A DNA stretch of 64,000 nt from Agelas oroides (lineage: Eukaryota; Porifera; Demospongiae; Agelasida; Agelasidae). The stretch covers positions 7,851,085-7,915,084 of the forward strand of contig OX422192.1 of NCBI GenBank assembly GCA_949130485.1, written 5' to 3'. Shown here one piece after another: positions 1 to 13,300 of this stretch. The notes beneath the pieces were generated by a model, which was not told the origin of the DNA, did not search any database, and saw only the letters and a list, made by a program, of their open reading frames with translations. A program made the translations under genes and the position numbers. Every line of letters begins with the position of its first letter. Positions within the stretch are counted from its first letter, which is position 1.

Positions 1-171
1 GACTCAGCTAGCTAGTCAGAAGAGAAGCCAGTAGAGTCCGAACAAGACACAACGCAGTGTTCATGAAAAGGAGACATCAAATGACACATTGAGCATGCTA
101 CCACATATGGAATGTAGGTTATTTGACGTGAAGTTTCTTGGTACTGTCCGCTTCCTCTTGCCTCTACTGAA

Positions 172-868
172 AGCAATCCACGCTGGTAGTGTCGGCCTTG
201 CACGACTAAGAAAGCGATCCACGCTGGTAGTGTCGGCCTTGCAAGACTAAGAAAGCGATCCACGCTGGTAGTGTCGGGCTTGCACGACTAAGAAAGCGAT
301 CCACGCTGGTAGTGTCGGGCTTGCACGACTAAGAAAGCGATCCACGCTGGTAGTGTCGGGCTTGCACGACTAAGAAAGCGATCCACGCTGGTAGTGTCGG
401 GCTTGCACGACTAAGAAAGCGATCCACGCTGGTAGTGTCGGGCTTGCACAATTAAGAAAGCGATCCACGCTGGTAGTGTCGGCCTTGCACGACTAAGAAA
501 GCGATCCACGCTGGTAGTGTCGGCCTTGCAAGACTAAGAAAGCGATCCACGCTGGTAGTGTCGGGCTTGCACGACTAAGAAAGCGATCCACGCTGGTAGT
601 GTCGGGCTTGCACGACTAAGAAAGCGATCCACGCTGGTAGTGTCGGGCTTGCACGACTAAGAAAGCGATCCACGCTGGTAGTGTCGGGCTTGCACGACTA
701 AGAAAGCGATCCACGCTGGTAGTGTCGGGCTTGCACAATTAAGAAAGCGATCCACGCTGGTAGTGTCGGGCTTGCACGATTAAGAAAGCGATCCACGCTG
801 GTAGTGTCGGGCTTGCACGATTAAGAAAGCGATCCACACTGGTAGTGTCGGCCTTGCACGACTAAGAA
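172..868. repeat. 41-bp minisatellite, about 17 copies
   Basis: The unit includes GATCCACGCTGGTAGTGTCG and TTGCACGACTAAGAAAGC. Starts are spaced exactly 41 bp from 181 to 837. Variant order repeats after seven units (copies 1-7 match 8-14), so a 287-bp block was duplicated. It lies in the MAP4K intron following exon 15. Short open frames here are repeat artefacts. Confidence 0.97.
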
Positions 869-1085
869 CGGTTGGTCATGCTTACCGAACACTTAATATA
901 TTTATGGTCGGTCACTGTAATAAAACGCACAGAATTTGACCAATGACCGCGCGTAATTTCAACCTCTGGTATGTTTCCTGTACCCTCATTCTTCATGCTG
1001 CTTAAGCCCCACTCTCTGATAAAAACTAACACGCAACAAATAGTCGCCTAGCTCCTGAAGTTAGTCTACACTGTACTTGGTTCCA
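869..1085. other. Intron sequence, nothing recognised
   Basis: AT-rich sequence between the 41-bp array and the MAP4K exon 15 donor. I see no exon, RNA gene or element here. Confidence 0.5.
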
Positions 1086-1091
1086 ACTCAC

Positions 1092-1356
1092 AGTTGGTGA
1101 TGGGGTGTACCCAAGCAGCAGCACAGTTCAAGTGCAGGGGGCAGCCGTTGAAGATCTTGGAGAAGTAAGCTCTCCTGTCTCCGTTGGATGCTTTCTTTCT
1201 CCTGCTTGGCTGACTGTTATCTTGTCTTGTCCGTGGGGGGAGTGGAGGACCATCGGATTGCTTGGAGGGCAGCGGGACAGAGCGACCCTGACGTGGGGGG
1301 ACTGGGGGCTGTGAATCCACATTGCCATAGACGGGACTGGATGCTTCATCTGGGGG
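1092..1356 (-). CDS. MAP4K3: MAP4K exon 15: SH3-ligand motifs and start of CNH domain
   Basis: This 265-nt exon (phase 0 to phase 1) begins [12 protein letters not shown] and contains two class II SH3 ligands, [10 protein letters not shown] and [10 protein letters not shown]. It then enters the citron-homology (CNH) domain at [20 protein letters not shown]. The donor is GTGAGT at 1091-1086. No CNH continuation is visible in bases 1-1085, so the next exon is off-window and the 41-bp array lies in that intron. Confidence 0.9.
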
Positions 1357-4300
1357 CTGCGTAGCAGAAGATACAAATGGATGATGACACACACACATAT
1401 ACACAAGCACGTACAAGTCCAATAATTTTGGCTGACCAAAACTTTTGTAGACTAGCCACATACAAACATTTTGCAAAAACATTTGAAAGCCACGCCACTT
1501 CTGTCACATGGATCAGTAAACTGATGGCAAGCAAGTTCGGATCATGGTTTACAAAGGATCAGAGGAGGGAGGACATGACGTCACGTCGTAGTGACAATTA
1601 GTGCACGCTGATGACATTCCAAGGGCAAGAATTGTGGATGCAAGCTACAAGGATAGTTCTATGGACTAAGTCATGACGTAGTCAAAATTGGTTATTATGA
1701 TTCACCTCGCAAGCTAGGCTTGAAGGTTGCCAGTTCCACACAAGGTGAGTTAAAGGAGACCATTTAGCTGCCAAACATTTCAAACACTGTCGAAAATTAT
1801 GCACGCCCATTGTGCCCATCACAACTTTGTCCATAGAGTCGTTCGTTTAGCTTGCATCCACACTTCTTGGCCTTGGAATGTCAGTTAATTGTTGGTATCA
1901 CGTGATCGTGTCCCACCTCCTCTGACAAAGGTGTATGGGGTGTTACTATTGGTGAGGAGCATCCTTGCAACAGCCTGAGAATGGCCTTCAGTTCAAGAAG
2001 CAGCTTAGCGTCACTGAACGTACATTGTAACCAGTTCTTACAGCACACGTCTCACTTCTTCATTGGCTGTAACAGCTATGGAGGACAACGGTGATGGCTG
2101 CCTCCACTTGTTAGTCTCACCTCTTTCACAGCAATGCTTTTCCATTTTTAATCATATGTGTGGCAGTCCAGGATAGAACTCGAATTATTCCGTCGCACAT
2201 TTCAAGCGCATCACCGTGTTTGACATGCTATAGTGCTGAACTTCCCTGTGGAGGCTTATACGTGCTATGTAAATGCATTAATATCTGATACGTCTATGAA
2301 GCACGTACGAGCCCCGGCCCTAGCGGAAGCTTAGCACTACAGTGCGTCAAACTCGGTGATGCGATCGAAATACACAATGAAACAACAATTGAGTTCTATC
2401 CGGGACAGCCACTTGCATGCAAATTCATTCAAAAAAGAGGATTGGGTATATTTCTAGAGATGGGCCTATTTTCAGGAGCTTATGGTACAATCTGGTTCCC
2501 AGACCCTAAGTATGGCACACACACACTGTCTTGCTGAGGGCCTGGGAACGAGACTAGCTAGTATACAAACATGAACTATGTAACCGCATCCTCAGGTCCT
2601 GTCCAGTATCACAGGAACAGGGCCTGGTCAAACTTGCAACTACCAGCAAGCATTCTTCGACCAGCTCCAAGTTTCAACCTCTTTATGCACACGTATGTGA
2701 GCATACAATCTTTGATTTCCTCCTGTGTGACCAGGCCCAGGTTTTAGGGCAGGGCCTGGGAGTGAGGCTATGAACAGTGTACCCTGGAGCTCCTTTGTGA
2801 CACTCTGGGTGGGAGGGGTGGGGCATTTCCGTGGGAGGGAGGGATGGGAGGGGGGCGTCCTGCTGGAGCAGTTAGAGTTTGTCCATCTTGGTCAGGGTCG
2901 TGGTACTCAGACTCTTCCGTCATTGGCACTGAGGATGAGGATATCCTGTGAGGGGGAAAGAGTGGGGGGGGGGGGGGGGGCAGAGGGGTGGAGGAAGGAG
3001 AAAAGAGGGAGAAAAGAGAGAGAGGGAGAGAGAAAAGAGAGAGAAGGGAGAAGAGCACGAAATGAGGGACACAGGAGGGAGAAAGGAGGGAGAGAATAAA
3101 GAGGAAGGAAGAAAGGAGGAAGAAAGGAGGGACAAGGAGAAAAAGAGAAGGGAGAGAGGAGAGGCAAGAGGGAAAGAAGAAAGGTGAATAAGAGAAGCAG
3201 GAGAGCACATGTACATTGTAGTGAAAAGACGAAGAGAGGTGAAGAGATGGATAAAGGTGCTCAGTCCACAAAAAGGGATAACCAAAGTACGTGCATGTAG
3301 CTTACCTATGGATCTTTGGCTTGTGACTAGGATCTGCAGCATTCTGCAGCCAGGCAGGCTACACAGAGGAGACAACACTGTTTGTCATACAGGGTGAGCA
3401 CACTCCTTAGTAGCAGTTATGGGGTTAATTTTATACAGGACAACTGTGCTCATCGTTAGTAGTTAAAAGGTTAATTTCATACAGGATAAGTGCACTCCAC
3501 ATTAGGTTAATGTCATACAAAACAAGTGCACTCTACATTAGGTTATAATGTCATACAAAACAAGTGCACTCTACATTAGTGGTTAAAGGGTTAATGTCAT
3601 ACAAAACAAGTGCACTCTACATTAGTGGTTAAAGGGTTAATGTCATACAAAACAAGTGCACTCTACATTAGTGGTTAAAAGGTTAATGTCATACAAAACA
3701 AGTGCACTCCACATTAGTGGTTAAAAGGTTAATGTCATACAAAACAAGTGCACTCTACATTAGGTTATAATGTCATACAAAACAAGTGCACTCTACATTA
3801 GGTTAATGTCATACAAAACAAGTGCACTCTACATTAGTGGTTAAAAGGTTAATGTCATACACGACAAGTGCACTCTACATTAGTACAATGTAGTTATAAA
3901 AGGTTAATGTCATACACGACAAGTGCACTCTACATTAGTACAATGTAGTTATAAAAGGTTAATGTCATACACGACAAGTGCACTCTACATTAGTGGTTAA
4001 GTTACATTTAATAGCATACTACATGTAATGGCTTATTACTGTGCAGTGACAACATTCAAGGAGATCTTACCATCGGCTCTTTTGTAGGTTCTGCCTTCAT
4101 AGGTGCTGGGATGTTGAAGCCATGCACTGGAAGAAAGCGAACAACGTAGATCAGACCGTGTACCCTTTTAATCATTCCTTCCCCCCCCCACCTCCCCCCA
4201 CAAACCCCTTTCCCTTCCATCCTTCCCAACTTCCTTGTTCGTCCAAATCCGTTCTTTATCATGCCACCTCCCTCACTCACTCACTCACTCCTAGCACCTA

Positions 4301-7300
4301 CATGTACTTGCACACTCACTTGCAGGCTCTGACATCTGTCTGTCAATCCTGGACTGGTTCTTGACAGACGAGATCCTCTTGAAGTTCTTCCTCTGTGGAA
4401 AAGGTGTAGTCAGACGAGGCAGGACATGATGCCACCTTTTAGTGACAACTAGTGTGCTCTAACTGACATGCCAAAGGCAAGAATCATGGATATATATAGG
4501 AATGCCTCTATGGATAAAGTTAGCCTCGTTCCCAAGCCTCCCCCGTTTTTGTTCTTCGATTTGCATTCAGTATAATACACAGAAGCTGAATGCAAACCAA
4601 AGAACAAAAACGGGGGAGGCCTGGGAGCGAGGCTAGGATAAAGTTACAGTTGTAAGTATCGATTTTGTCACTCACCAAACTCTTATGTGCCCATTGTAAC
4701 TTTATCCTAGCCTCGCTCCCAGGCCTCCCCCGCACGCATCCGATTGAAGAAATACGGTACGTTTATACAAGAGCGCATGATAACGTCATTTTTTATTGCG
4801 GAGGGAGGAGGAAGACCGTGTAACTTCCTATTCTGGCCGTGGTGAAAGCAGAATCTTTCGCGTGTACTATAAATAGCACATCCGGTCGAGTTGTAGCTAG
4901 TGTGCGGGTGAAGGGTGAGTAAAAGTAGCTGCAAAACAAACCAGTTAGAGGCTTATCGGTTGGATAAGGACCGTGCGTTACCCAAGGAGAAGCTCAAGAG
5001 TTTGACCGTCAGGCGTGGATAGCATCATAACACAAAGTTCGTAGCGTCAGGAAGGGCCGACAACCGTTCCTGTGTAACTAGAACTTGCCAGGTAAGCTTG
5101 GAGCGTTCATATCTTGTTGACTACGAGGGTAACACTGCGTTGTGAAGTCGTAGATCGTGGAACTGCGAACTTGTGCGAAGGTGTGTTCTATTTTTAGTAC
5201 ACGCGGGAGATTCTGCCTGTTTCGAATTTTTGGCAGTTACACGCTCTTCCTCCTCCCTCCGCAATAAAAAATGACGTCATCATACACTCTTGGTTTATAT
5301 CATGGCCACTTACGTTTCCTACATGTTCTGGCTCTCCCTCTTCCTTCTCTTCTTCTGTGTCGTAATCATTAACAGGAATCTTTGCTTTAGGGGGCGGGGC
5401 CTCCAGCACTTTGATCAGAGGTAGCATCAGTTGTGCACACAGTGCAGAACGATTCACAAACTCATGCTGTGCAGGTGGAATGGAGAAGAGGGAAGGGAAG
5501 GGAGGGAAGGGGAGGGAGGAAGGGGATGGAGAGGAAGAAAGGAGAAGGGTAGGAGAAGGGGAGGGAGGAGAAGGGAAGAGAGGAGAAGGGAAGGGAGGAG
5601 AAGGGAAGGGAGGAGAAGGGAAGGGAGGAGAAGGGAAGGGGGGAGAAGGGAAGAGAGGGAGAGGAAGGGAGGAGAAGGGAAGGGAGGGAGAGGAAGGGAG
5701 GAGAAGGGAAGGGAGGGAGAGGAAGGGAGGGAGAGGAAGGGAGGAGAAGGAAGGAAGAGAAGGAGAGAGAATTGAAAAAAGGGAGGCAAGGAAGAAAGAG
5801 GAGGGGAGGGAGAGAGGGAGGAACAGAGAGAAGGTGGGAGCATGAAATGGTCAATCCAGGGCACTAGCAAGGTCTACCACACAGCTAGGACTGACTAGAC
5901 CCTCCCTACCTTCAGGAGTTCCATGGCTGTGGGTCTTCTCCGAGGATCCTTCTGCAGTGTGTACCTGAGAAAGTCGTGGAAGTTGTCCGACCACTTGTTC
6001 CTGTGCTGCAAGGCGGGAGGTTTGAAGTTGCGCTTTGTCATCAGGTAGAGTGCCCTGTGATATGTGGGTGAAGGATGTATATATAAACCATCAATGAACC
6101 ACATCTTCCTAAAATATAGACCGAGATGTTATGCAAAGTCACCCACTGTGCAGGATGCATTTCGGCCAATACCAGGCCTCATCAGCTCATGCACAGAATG
6201 CAGTCATGTATCAGGACGGGACCCAAATGAGTATTCATTCTGAAAGTCCAAACCTCAAATATCCAACTGCTTGGATTATCTGGCCTTGATCACTGTGCAT
6301 TCTATATATTTAATGCCCACGCTGCACATGGAGCAAAGTAGCTATACTACATGTAGATCGTTTGAACACACGAAGATGCTGGAACTTCGATCGTCCGAAG
6401 CCTGAAGAGGCCGAAATACGATGATTGCTTGCACCGACGATGGATAACATGACAAGAAAAGAAACAGCAGTGCTAATAGTGACATTATGGACCCTTGATT
6501 TGCACGATGGTTCACATATCCGGCTATTTCACTTATCTGGCCATGGTCTGGTCCCGTTGTAGCAGGATAAGCGAGGGTCCACTGCACATACATGTAGTTA
6601 AATACAATGTATGTATGTATATACATTTGTATGTGTACCAGGGTTTACATGTATACAGAATATTTATAAGTCATGACCCACCTCATGGGGTGAAGATCGA
6701 ACATGGGGGGCTGTGTCTCGGCTAATTCGACGGCGGTGATCCCCACTGCCCAGATATCACACTGATGGTTATAGCCTCCCTTCCTCTCCACCGCAGCCAC
6801 CTCCGGTGCCATCCAGTAGGGTGTCCCAATGAACGACTTACGCTTCAGCTGCAGAGTCTGAGATAACTGGGCTGCAATGCCAAAGTCAGCTAGAGGGAGA
6901 AAGCATTCTTGCTTTAATACATAATACATACATTAGTCTCTCTATCCCAGACGAAATTTTTCATCCCCACTGATGAACCTATATGTATGTATCTCCAAAG
7001 CGTATTGCAACAAGTGACATCATGTGGCCAAAATAGTATGAACTAATTAGTATCAATAGCCAATCAAGTGTCAACCACTTAGCTTTCAAAGATGCCTAGG
7101 GTTTCCCACTTTTTTGCACATAGAAAGTACACAAAAATGATGTACAGTGTACATTGCAGCATTACAATATGCACACTCACCTAGTTTAACATCTCCGGAA
7201 TCCGTGAGCAGGATGTTGGCTCCCTGCAACAAGAGGAAAGAGCTATCCTTCATAGTAGGTACATGCGACACTTTTGTCGTTGTAACATAACTATGTAAAG

Positions 7301-10300
7301 CTCAAACACATACATTTAATAATACACACCACCTACATGTGGCAGTCCCAGGTAGAAATCGAACATTATACCGTTGTGTATTTCGACCGCATTACCGCGT
7401 TTAAAGTGCTAAAGTGCTATAGCGCAGAACTTCCGTTAAGGGCGGGGCTCATACGCACTACGTAGACTTATCAGGTATTCATGCATCTTCGCTGCACTTA
7501 GCCCCGCCCTTAACAGAAGTTTTGCGCTACAGCGCTTCGAATGCGGTAACGCGGTCGAATTGCTCAACAGAATAATGTTCAGTTTCTACCCGGGACTGCC
7601 ACACATGATGTATCTTGGTGCAGAGAGTCAGTGATGTATTGCGTTTAGTTACAGAAGTCAACATACATTGCACTGAACGTTTAACAGTTTCACACTAGTT
7701 GCTATAAAGGTGGAGAGCTTCACTCTATCAATGAAGTGGGATCCATCCCTGGGACAGATTCTGTACTGTGGAAAAAGCCTACGATACATGTACACCTGGA
7801 CTACACTGTTAGGTCGGTTAGATTTCTTCTTGCACATAGTGGGATCCATCTCTGGGACACTATAAACCGTTCATTTGTTGACATATATTATGTGGCAGTC
7901 CCGGGTAGAAATTGAACATTGTTCTGCTGCATATTTCGATTGTGTTACAGCGCTCGAAGTGCTGTAACACAGAACTTCCATTAACGGCAGGACTCATACA
8001 TGCTGCATTAGCTCATAAATACTTAAGACGTTTACACGGTGCAGATTCTGTACTGTGGAAATAGTCTACGATACATGTACACCTGAATTACACTGTTAGG
8101 TCGGTTAGATTTCTTCCTACACATATATATACGTAATACGATTTGCCGCTTTGTAGAGAAAGGATCTAACAAATATGTCGTCCTGCAGTTTGATGGTTTA
8201 AAGCAAATTAGAGGAAACCAAAAGCCAGCAGAATCTAACCCAGGGCTCCTGGCTTGAGCTGTCACTGACTACAACCACAACCAACCACCAGCCCTCACAT
8301 TCCTCTATATATTCATCAACCAAGCAAAGCCTTGTAGCACTGCTTCGACACGTGACAGTTACGTACTACACCTATGAATCAATAGCCACACAGTGCCAGT
8401 GTTTCCACCAAAGAAAAAGAACTACGTCTAGTGTCCCTTCCTGCAATGACCATATTAGTGGCAGACAATTACCTACACAAGCTACAATATTAACAAGTAT
8501 GGAGTAAACAAAGGAACAAGTAACATGCACTGGGGTTTTTGATGATGTCATGTGCTTAGCTAGCTAGCCAGCTGTTTCGCACAAGAGTGTACATGTAAAC
8601 TAGTACTTGTAAAATGCATGTAGGTGTAAACTATATAGTTCTTGTAAAAAGTATATGTACTTGTGAACCAATAACACCCTATATACATGTATTTGTAAAT
8701 TGCATGCACAGTGACTATACTTGTAAACTACACACATTTATCATACGTCTAACTCACGCTAATGTATGGGAGTCAATGGGGAAGCCTTGTAGCTGCACGT
8801 AGTTTATAAAAAGCCGTATTTTTTACTACAAGTCACGCGAGAATCCGTATCAGTACTGCAAGTCACGCGAGAATCCATATCAGGTACTACAAGTCACGTG
8901 CGCTGCGTCTGAACGTGCAATGAAATCGAAGGTTTGTATGATAAAATCATTATCACCATAGTACCAAGCTATACCAGAAAAAATATCACTCGTTTGTTGC
9001 CGTTGGCATTGTTACTCGTGCTGCGCACTCGTAACAATACAGACGGCAACAAACTCGTGATATTTTCCGGTATAGCTTTGTACTATGGTGATACTTATAT
9101 AATACCCTACATGTGTGAACTTCACCTACTGTGACCTACAGTAGTACACCATAGCCTCGTTCCCAGGCCCTGCGCGTTCGTCGCTTGCAGTACGAAATTC
9201 GCGCAGAGGGCCTGGGCTCGTTCATCACGTGATGTGTGCCGCAGCTTACGTCACGTCCATTCTACTGGAATCAATGATGTCCAGTTTAGTGTTGAAAGAG
9301 GCCCACAGAGATCACAGTAATGGTTCGTGTGCGAACTTACCTAAGTGCTAAAAGTCTCGGCAGCGAAAGAGCACAAGCTGCCATGTTTAGCTGGATAGTA
9401 GACGTCTATATTCAGATACCTTGCCATATCGTGTTACTAGGTCGACCCTGGATTTCGGCTCCTCGTCTTCTTCAGCTCGGATTTACTATTGTAGTCTACC
9501 GTACGCGCGTGACCTGTTTCAGGTTCTTCCAACTCCATTTGTGGTTATCTCTACAACCAGTGCTGCAACACGGCGCGGCCATATCTGGTGTGACGTAAAA
9601 TTACGGCTGCGGCACACATCACGTGATGAACGAGCCCAGGCCCTGTGCGCGAATTTCGTACTGCAAGCGACGAACGCGCAGGGCCTGGGAACGAGGCTAA
9701 GTACACCACCCTTGTAAACTAGAAAATGTAGAACATTGTGGGGGCGAGCCTGAGCAAGCAGCAAACGGGTTTGGCACAGGATTTGTCATGAACAAGTAGA
9801 AATCGAAGATTATTGCATTGTGTATTTCGATCGCATTGCTGTGTTCAAAGCGCCGTATCGCTGAACTTCCATTAAGGGCGGGGCTCATACGTACTTTGTA
9901 GACTTGTTAGCTATTCATGCATCTACGAAGCGTGTATGAGCCCCACCCTTAATGGAAGTTCAGCGATACGGCACTTCAAACACAGCGATACGATCGAAAT
10001 ACGCGACGGAATAATCTTCGATTTCTACACGGGACTGTCACAGGTGTAAACTAGTAATCTATACTTACAGTCTAAATTACATGTACATGTAAACTACATA
10101 TAGATAATAGTCACATTCCCCACACGGAGCAGCATGAGCGTGAAGGGTGAATGCTGTTCTGTCTGGGGAATGTAACTAATTTGTTGGATGTTGCCCCTAC
10201 CAACCCATTGCCACACCCATTATCACCTCTACCCATTCCACTTCGTGTTATTCAAGTTCAAAGATTTGGTTGCTAAGCAACATCCAGCACTACACCATAC

Positions 10301-13300
10301 TTGCAAATTACATGTATTATGTAACCATATGTAAACCAGCATGCATATTAGCACTTCTCTTGTTGCCTAGCAACCATAGAAAATTCTATATACAACTCAG
10401 CAGAGTCCATGAATGGGTGAGAAACGAGAAGTTGTGGTGAAGCGTTATCTCCCGAGAAACCTTGCAGCGTCCCATATTGATGCCAAGCGGGAAACAATGG
10501 CCCATCAAGGACTTTGACAACAGGATATGGAAGCACTTGAGAGTGGGATCCCCGACACTCAGACCAGGCATCAATTTCATTATAGTAATATAACACCTTC
10601 ACTTCTCACGCAAATATAATGAATAGTGGGTGGACATTTGGCCACCATTGTGAGTGGCAAGAACCAGTGCTCTCAATGGAGTGTAAGTACAATAGGGCAC
10701 TTTGCAAGCTCCTTTTGCACCGAGTACAAGAACTAGTTTATTTCCCCGCCCAGAATACACAATATCTCAACAGCTCACTAAGGAAAAATACGCTCATCAT
10801 ACCTGCATGTCTCATTGATGGTGTGAGCTCACAACATGTCCAGCTATACATACTTACGCTCCATTGAGAGTCTTTCTTGCCAAATTGCCATATCACTGAA
10901 CTTCCGCAAAGGGCAGGGCTCACATATGCTTTGTAGACGTAATTACAAGACAATGCGATCAAAATATGTGACGGAATAATCTTCGTTTTCTACACGGGAG
11001 TGTTGCATGTGGTGTACATGAAGAAGGTTATCTGATACCAACTTGAGTTCAGAGAATAACTCTTAGGGTACACGTCAAATATTTGACCGTTGACCTCCAA
11101 TGACATGTATCCTCAGTAGTGCGTGGCTATAAATAGCAGCGTTTGTACACACTAATTCACTTTCGCCCTGAGCATTCAGTCAAAACGTCGGCAAGTTATT
11201 TTCCAAGCTCAAGTTGGTAACATACAACCTTCTTCATTTATGCAGGAGCCAACTGAGAAGCCACTGAAAATGGTGTACATGTTGTAACTATCTCCACCAT
11301 ACACATACACAAATAGCCTGGTTTCCCAAGACCAGGCTGAGTTGCAGTTCTGCTACATAGGTCTCACGATAGTTACCTTAATGTCCCTATGCATCTTGTT
11401 TCTCTCGTGCAAGTAGCCTAGCCCCTAGAGAGAGAGAGAGCAGATGATATGTTATGGCACATGGGCAGTTGAAAACACTTACACAAGTAATCTTTTAGTA
11501 TATAAGAGTTGTAGCAATCCTGATATGGAAGGGAAGGAGAGGGGAGGAGGGGAGGGGGTAGGGAGGAAGAAGAGAAGGGGGAGGGGAGGGAGAGTGGAGA
11601 GAGGGGAGGAGGGAGGGAGAGTGGAGAGAGGGGAGGGAGGGAAGAAAGGAGGGAAGAGAAGGGGGGGAGGGAGGGAGGAATGGAGGGAGAGAGAAGGGAG
11701 GAAGGGAGGGAGGGAGGGAGGGAGGGAGGGAGGGAGGGAGGGAGGGAGGGAGGGAGGGAGGAGGGAGGGAGGAGGGAGGGAGTGGAGGGAGGGAGGGAGG
11801 GAGGGAGGGAGGGAGGGAAGAGAAGGGGGGGAGGGAGGGAAGGAGGGAAGAGAAGGGGGAGAGGGAGGGAGGAATGGAGGGAGAGAGAAGGGAGGAAGGG
11901 AGGGAGGGAGGGAGGGAGGGAGGGAGGGAGGGAGGGAGGGAGGAGGGAGGGAGGAGGGAGGGAGTGGAGAGAGGGGAGGGAGGGAGGGAGTGGAGAGCGG
12001 GGAGGGAGGGAGGGAGGGAGGGAGGGGGGAGGAGGGAGGGAGGAGGGAGGGAGTGGAGAGAGGGGAGGGAGGGAGGGAGTGGAGAGCGGGGAGGGAGAGA
12101 GGGAGGGGGGAAGGAGCTGATTGGTGAACTTGGAGGTCCACGAACATGCCATGTATGTAGCTCTAACCAGCAATGGTGAGAGGAGGAGAAAACTAATTAA
12201 AAGTTTGGGAGGAAAGAGTCCTAGATCTCCCTCCAATACGTATGTACATGCATGAACCCTGCAGGTAGCCTTTCAGACTGGTTCTGGGTTACACTGCATA
12301 CGTACCTTCAAAATTTCTCTACAGACGAATGCTATCTGAAGCTCATTCAGCCCTGTGTTTGTCACTGTGGAGAGACAGAGAACGCAATAGTAAGTAACAA
12401 TTAACACTCCATTGCGTCTGCGTTCCAAGACTTCTAAGCATTTCTTGGCTTTTGTACTTCGTGGCATCAGAACATTTCATGGTGGCTCAATTCAAGATAT
12501 CAAAGGATTCCATATGGTGTCTTCATTTTAAGGCATTGAGTTATTATTGTGCTACATTAGCGGCTGCATTTCAATACATCAAAGCATTCCATGACATTTG
12601 CATTTTAAGGCATCAAAGCATTCCGTGGTGTCTACCGTTAAACAACATGGACGTATATGTACATTCCATGGTTTCAAGACATCTAAGCATTTCATGTCCT
12701 CTGCATTCCAGGGCATCTAAGGACTTTATGCTGTCTGCTTTCTAAGGTATCGACAGTGTGTAGGTATTGGATATACTACCTATACGAGGAGTATGTCGTG
12801 TTTACACTCCAAGTATAGGTAGTACATCCAATTTATACCACATTGAGACAGTAAACTATCACTCGGTTTTGTGTAAACTATTCTGGTACAACACGTAAAC
12901 TATTCTGGTACAACATGCAAGTTTAGTACAAACTATTATTGTACAATGTTTTTACATAACAGGAGTACACAACCCAATATATCCCACCTACTATACTTCA
13001 TGCATAGGCCAGAGTGGACTTTAACTGTCATAATTTGTCCCCTCAAGGCTACAAGGGAAATTATGGCTCATAATTCCCTCTCCATGTATTTTTAGTTTAC
13101 AGTCTACTACATTGTCAGACTATAGTACAGATTTTACATCATTTTTCTGTGACAGTAAATAATATCGAAGTTACTGTAAACACTTGCACATGTACAGATG
13201 TGTTTACAATAATAACAACAAAGGACCAATCAGGTGGGATATATAATAATTATAGCACAGGTGGCCAGGGATTTATGGCTGTAGTAAACAAACCTGGTCC

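Noticed and set aside
172-868. CRISPR-like direct repeats (41 bp), likewise the 49-bp array at 18305-19483
   Set aside because: Units are contiguous with no unique spacers and lie in introns of an animal kinase gene; they are minisatellites.
2907-3167. Alternative reading DILILSAND of MAP4K exon 14
   Set aside because: It would follow exon 12 in phase but hits a stop quickly; inserting the 38-nt exon 13 restores the frame with PPPIPP and PPLPPR.
5411-5870. Long open frames on both strands over the GA tract
   Set aside because: Low-complexity purine sequence opens several frames at once; there is no domain, and a real MAP4K exon (5466-5314) only abuts it.
9320-9764. Small frames inside the 548-bp foldback
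   Set aside because: No transposase motif, and frames cross the palindrome arms.
11418-12236. 272-codon minus and 227-codon plus frames
   Set aside because: Pure GGGA/GGAG repeat; overlapping frames on both strands with serine/proline or glycine/glutamate/arginine monotony.
12452-12745. 97-codon plus-strand frame
   Set aside because: Encoded by a degenerate 33-bp repeat, within a MAP4K intron.
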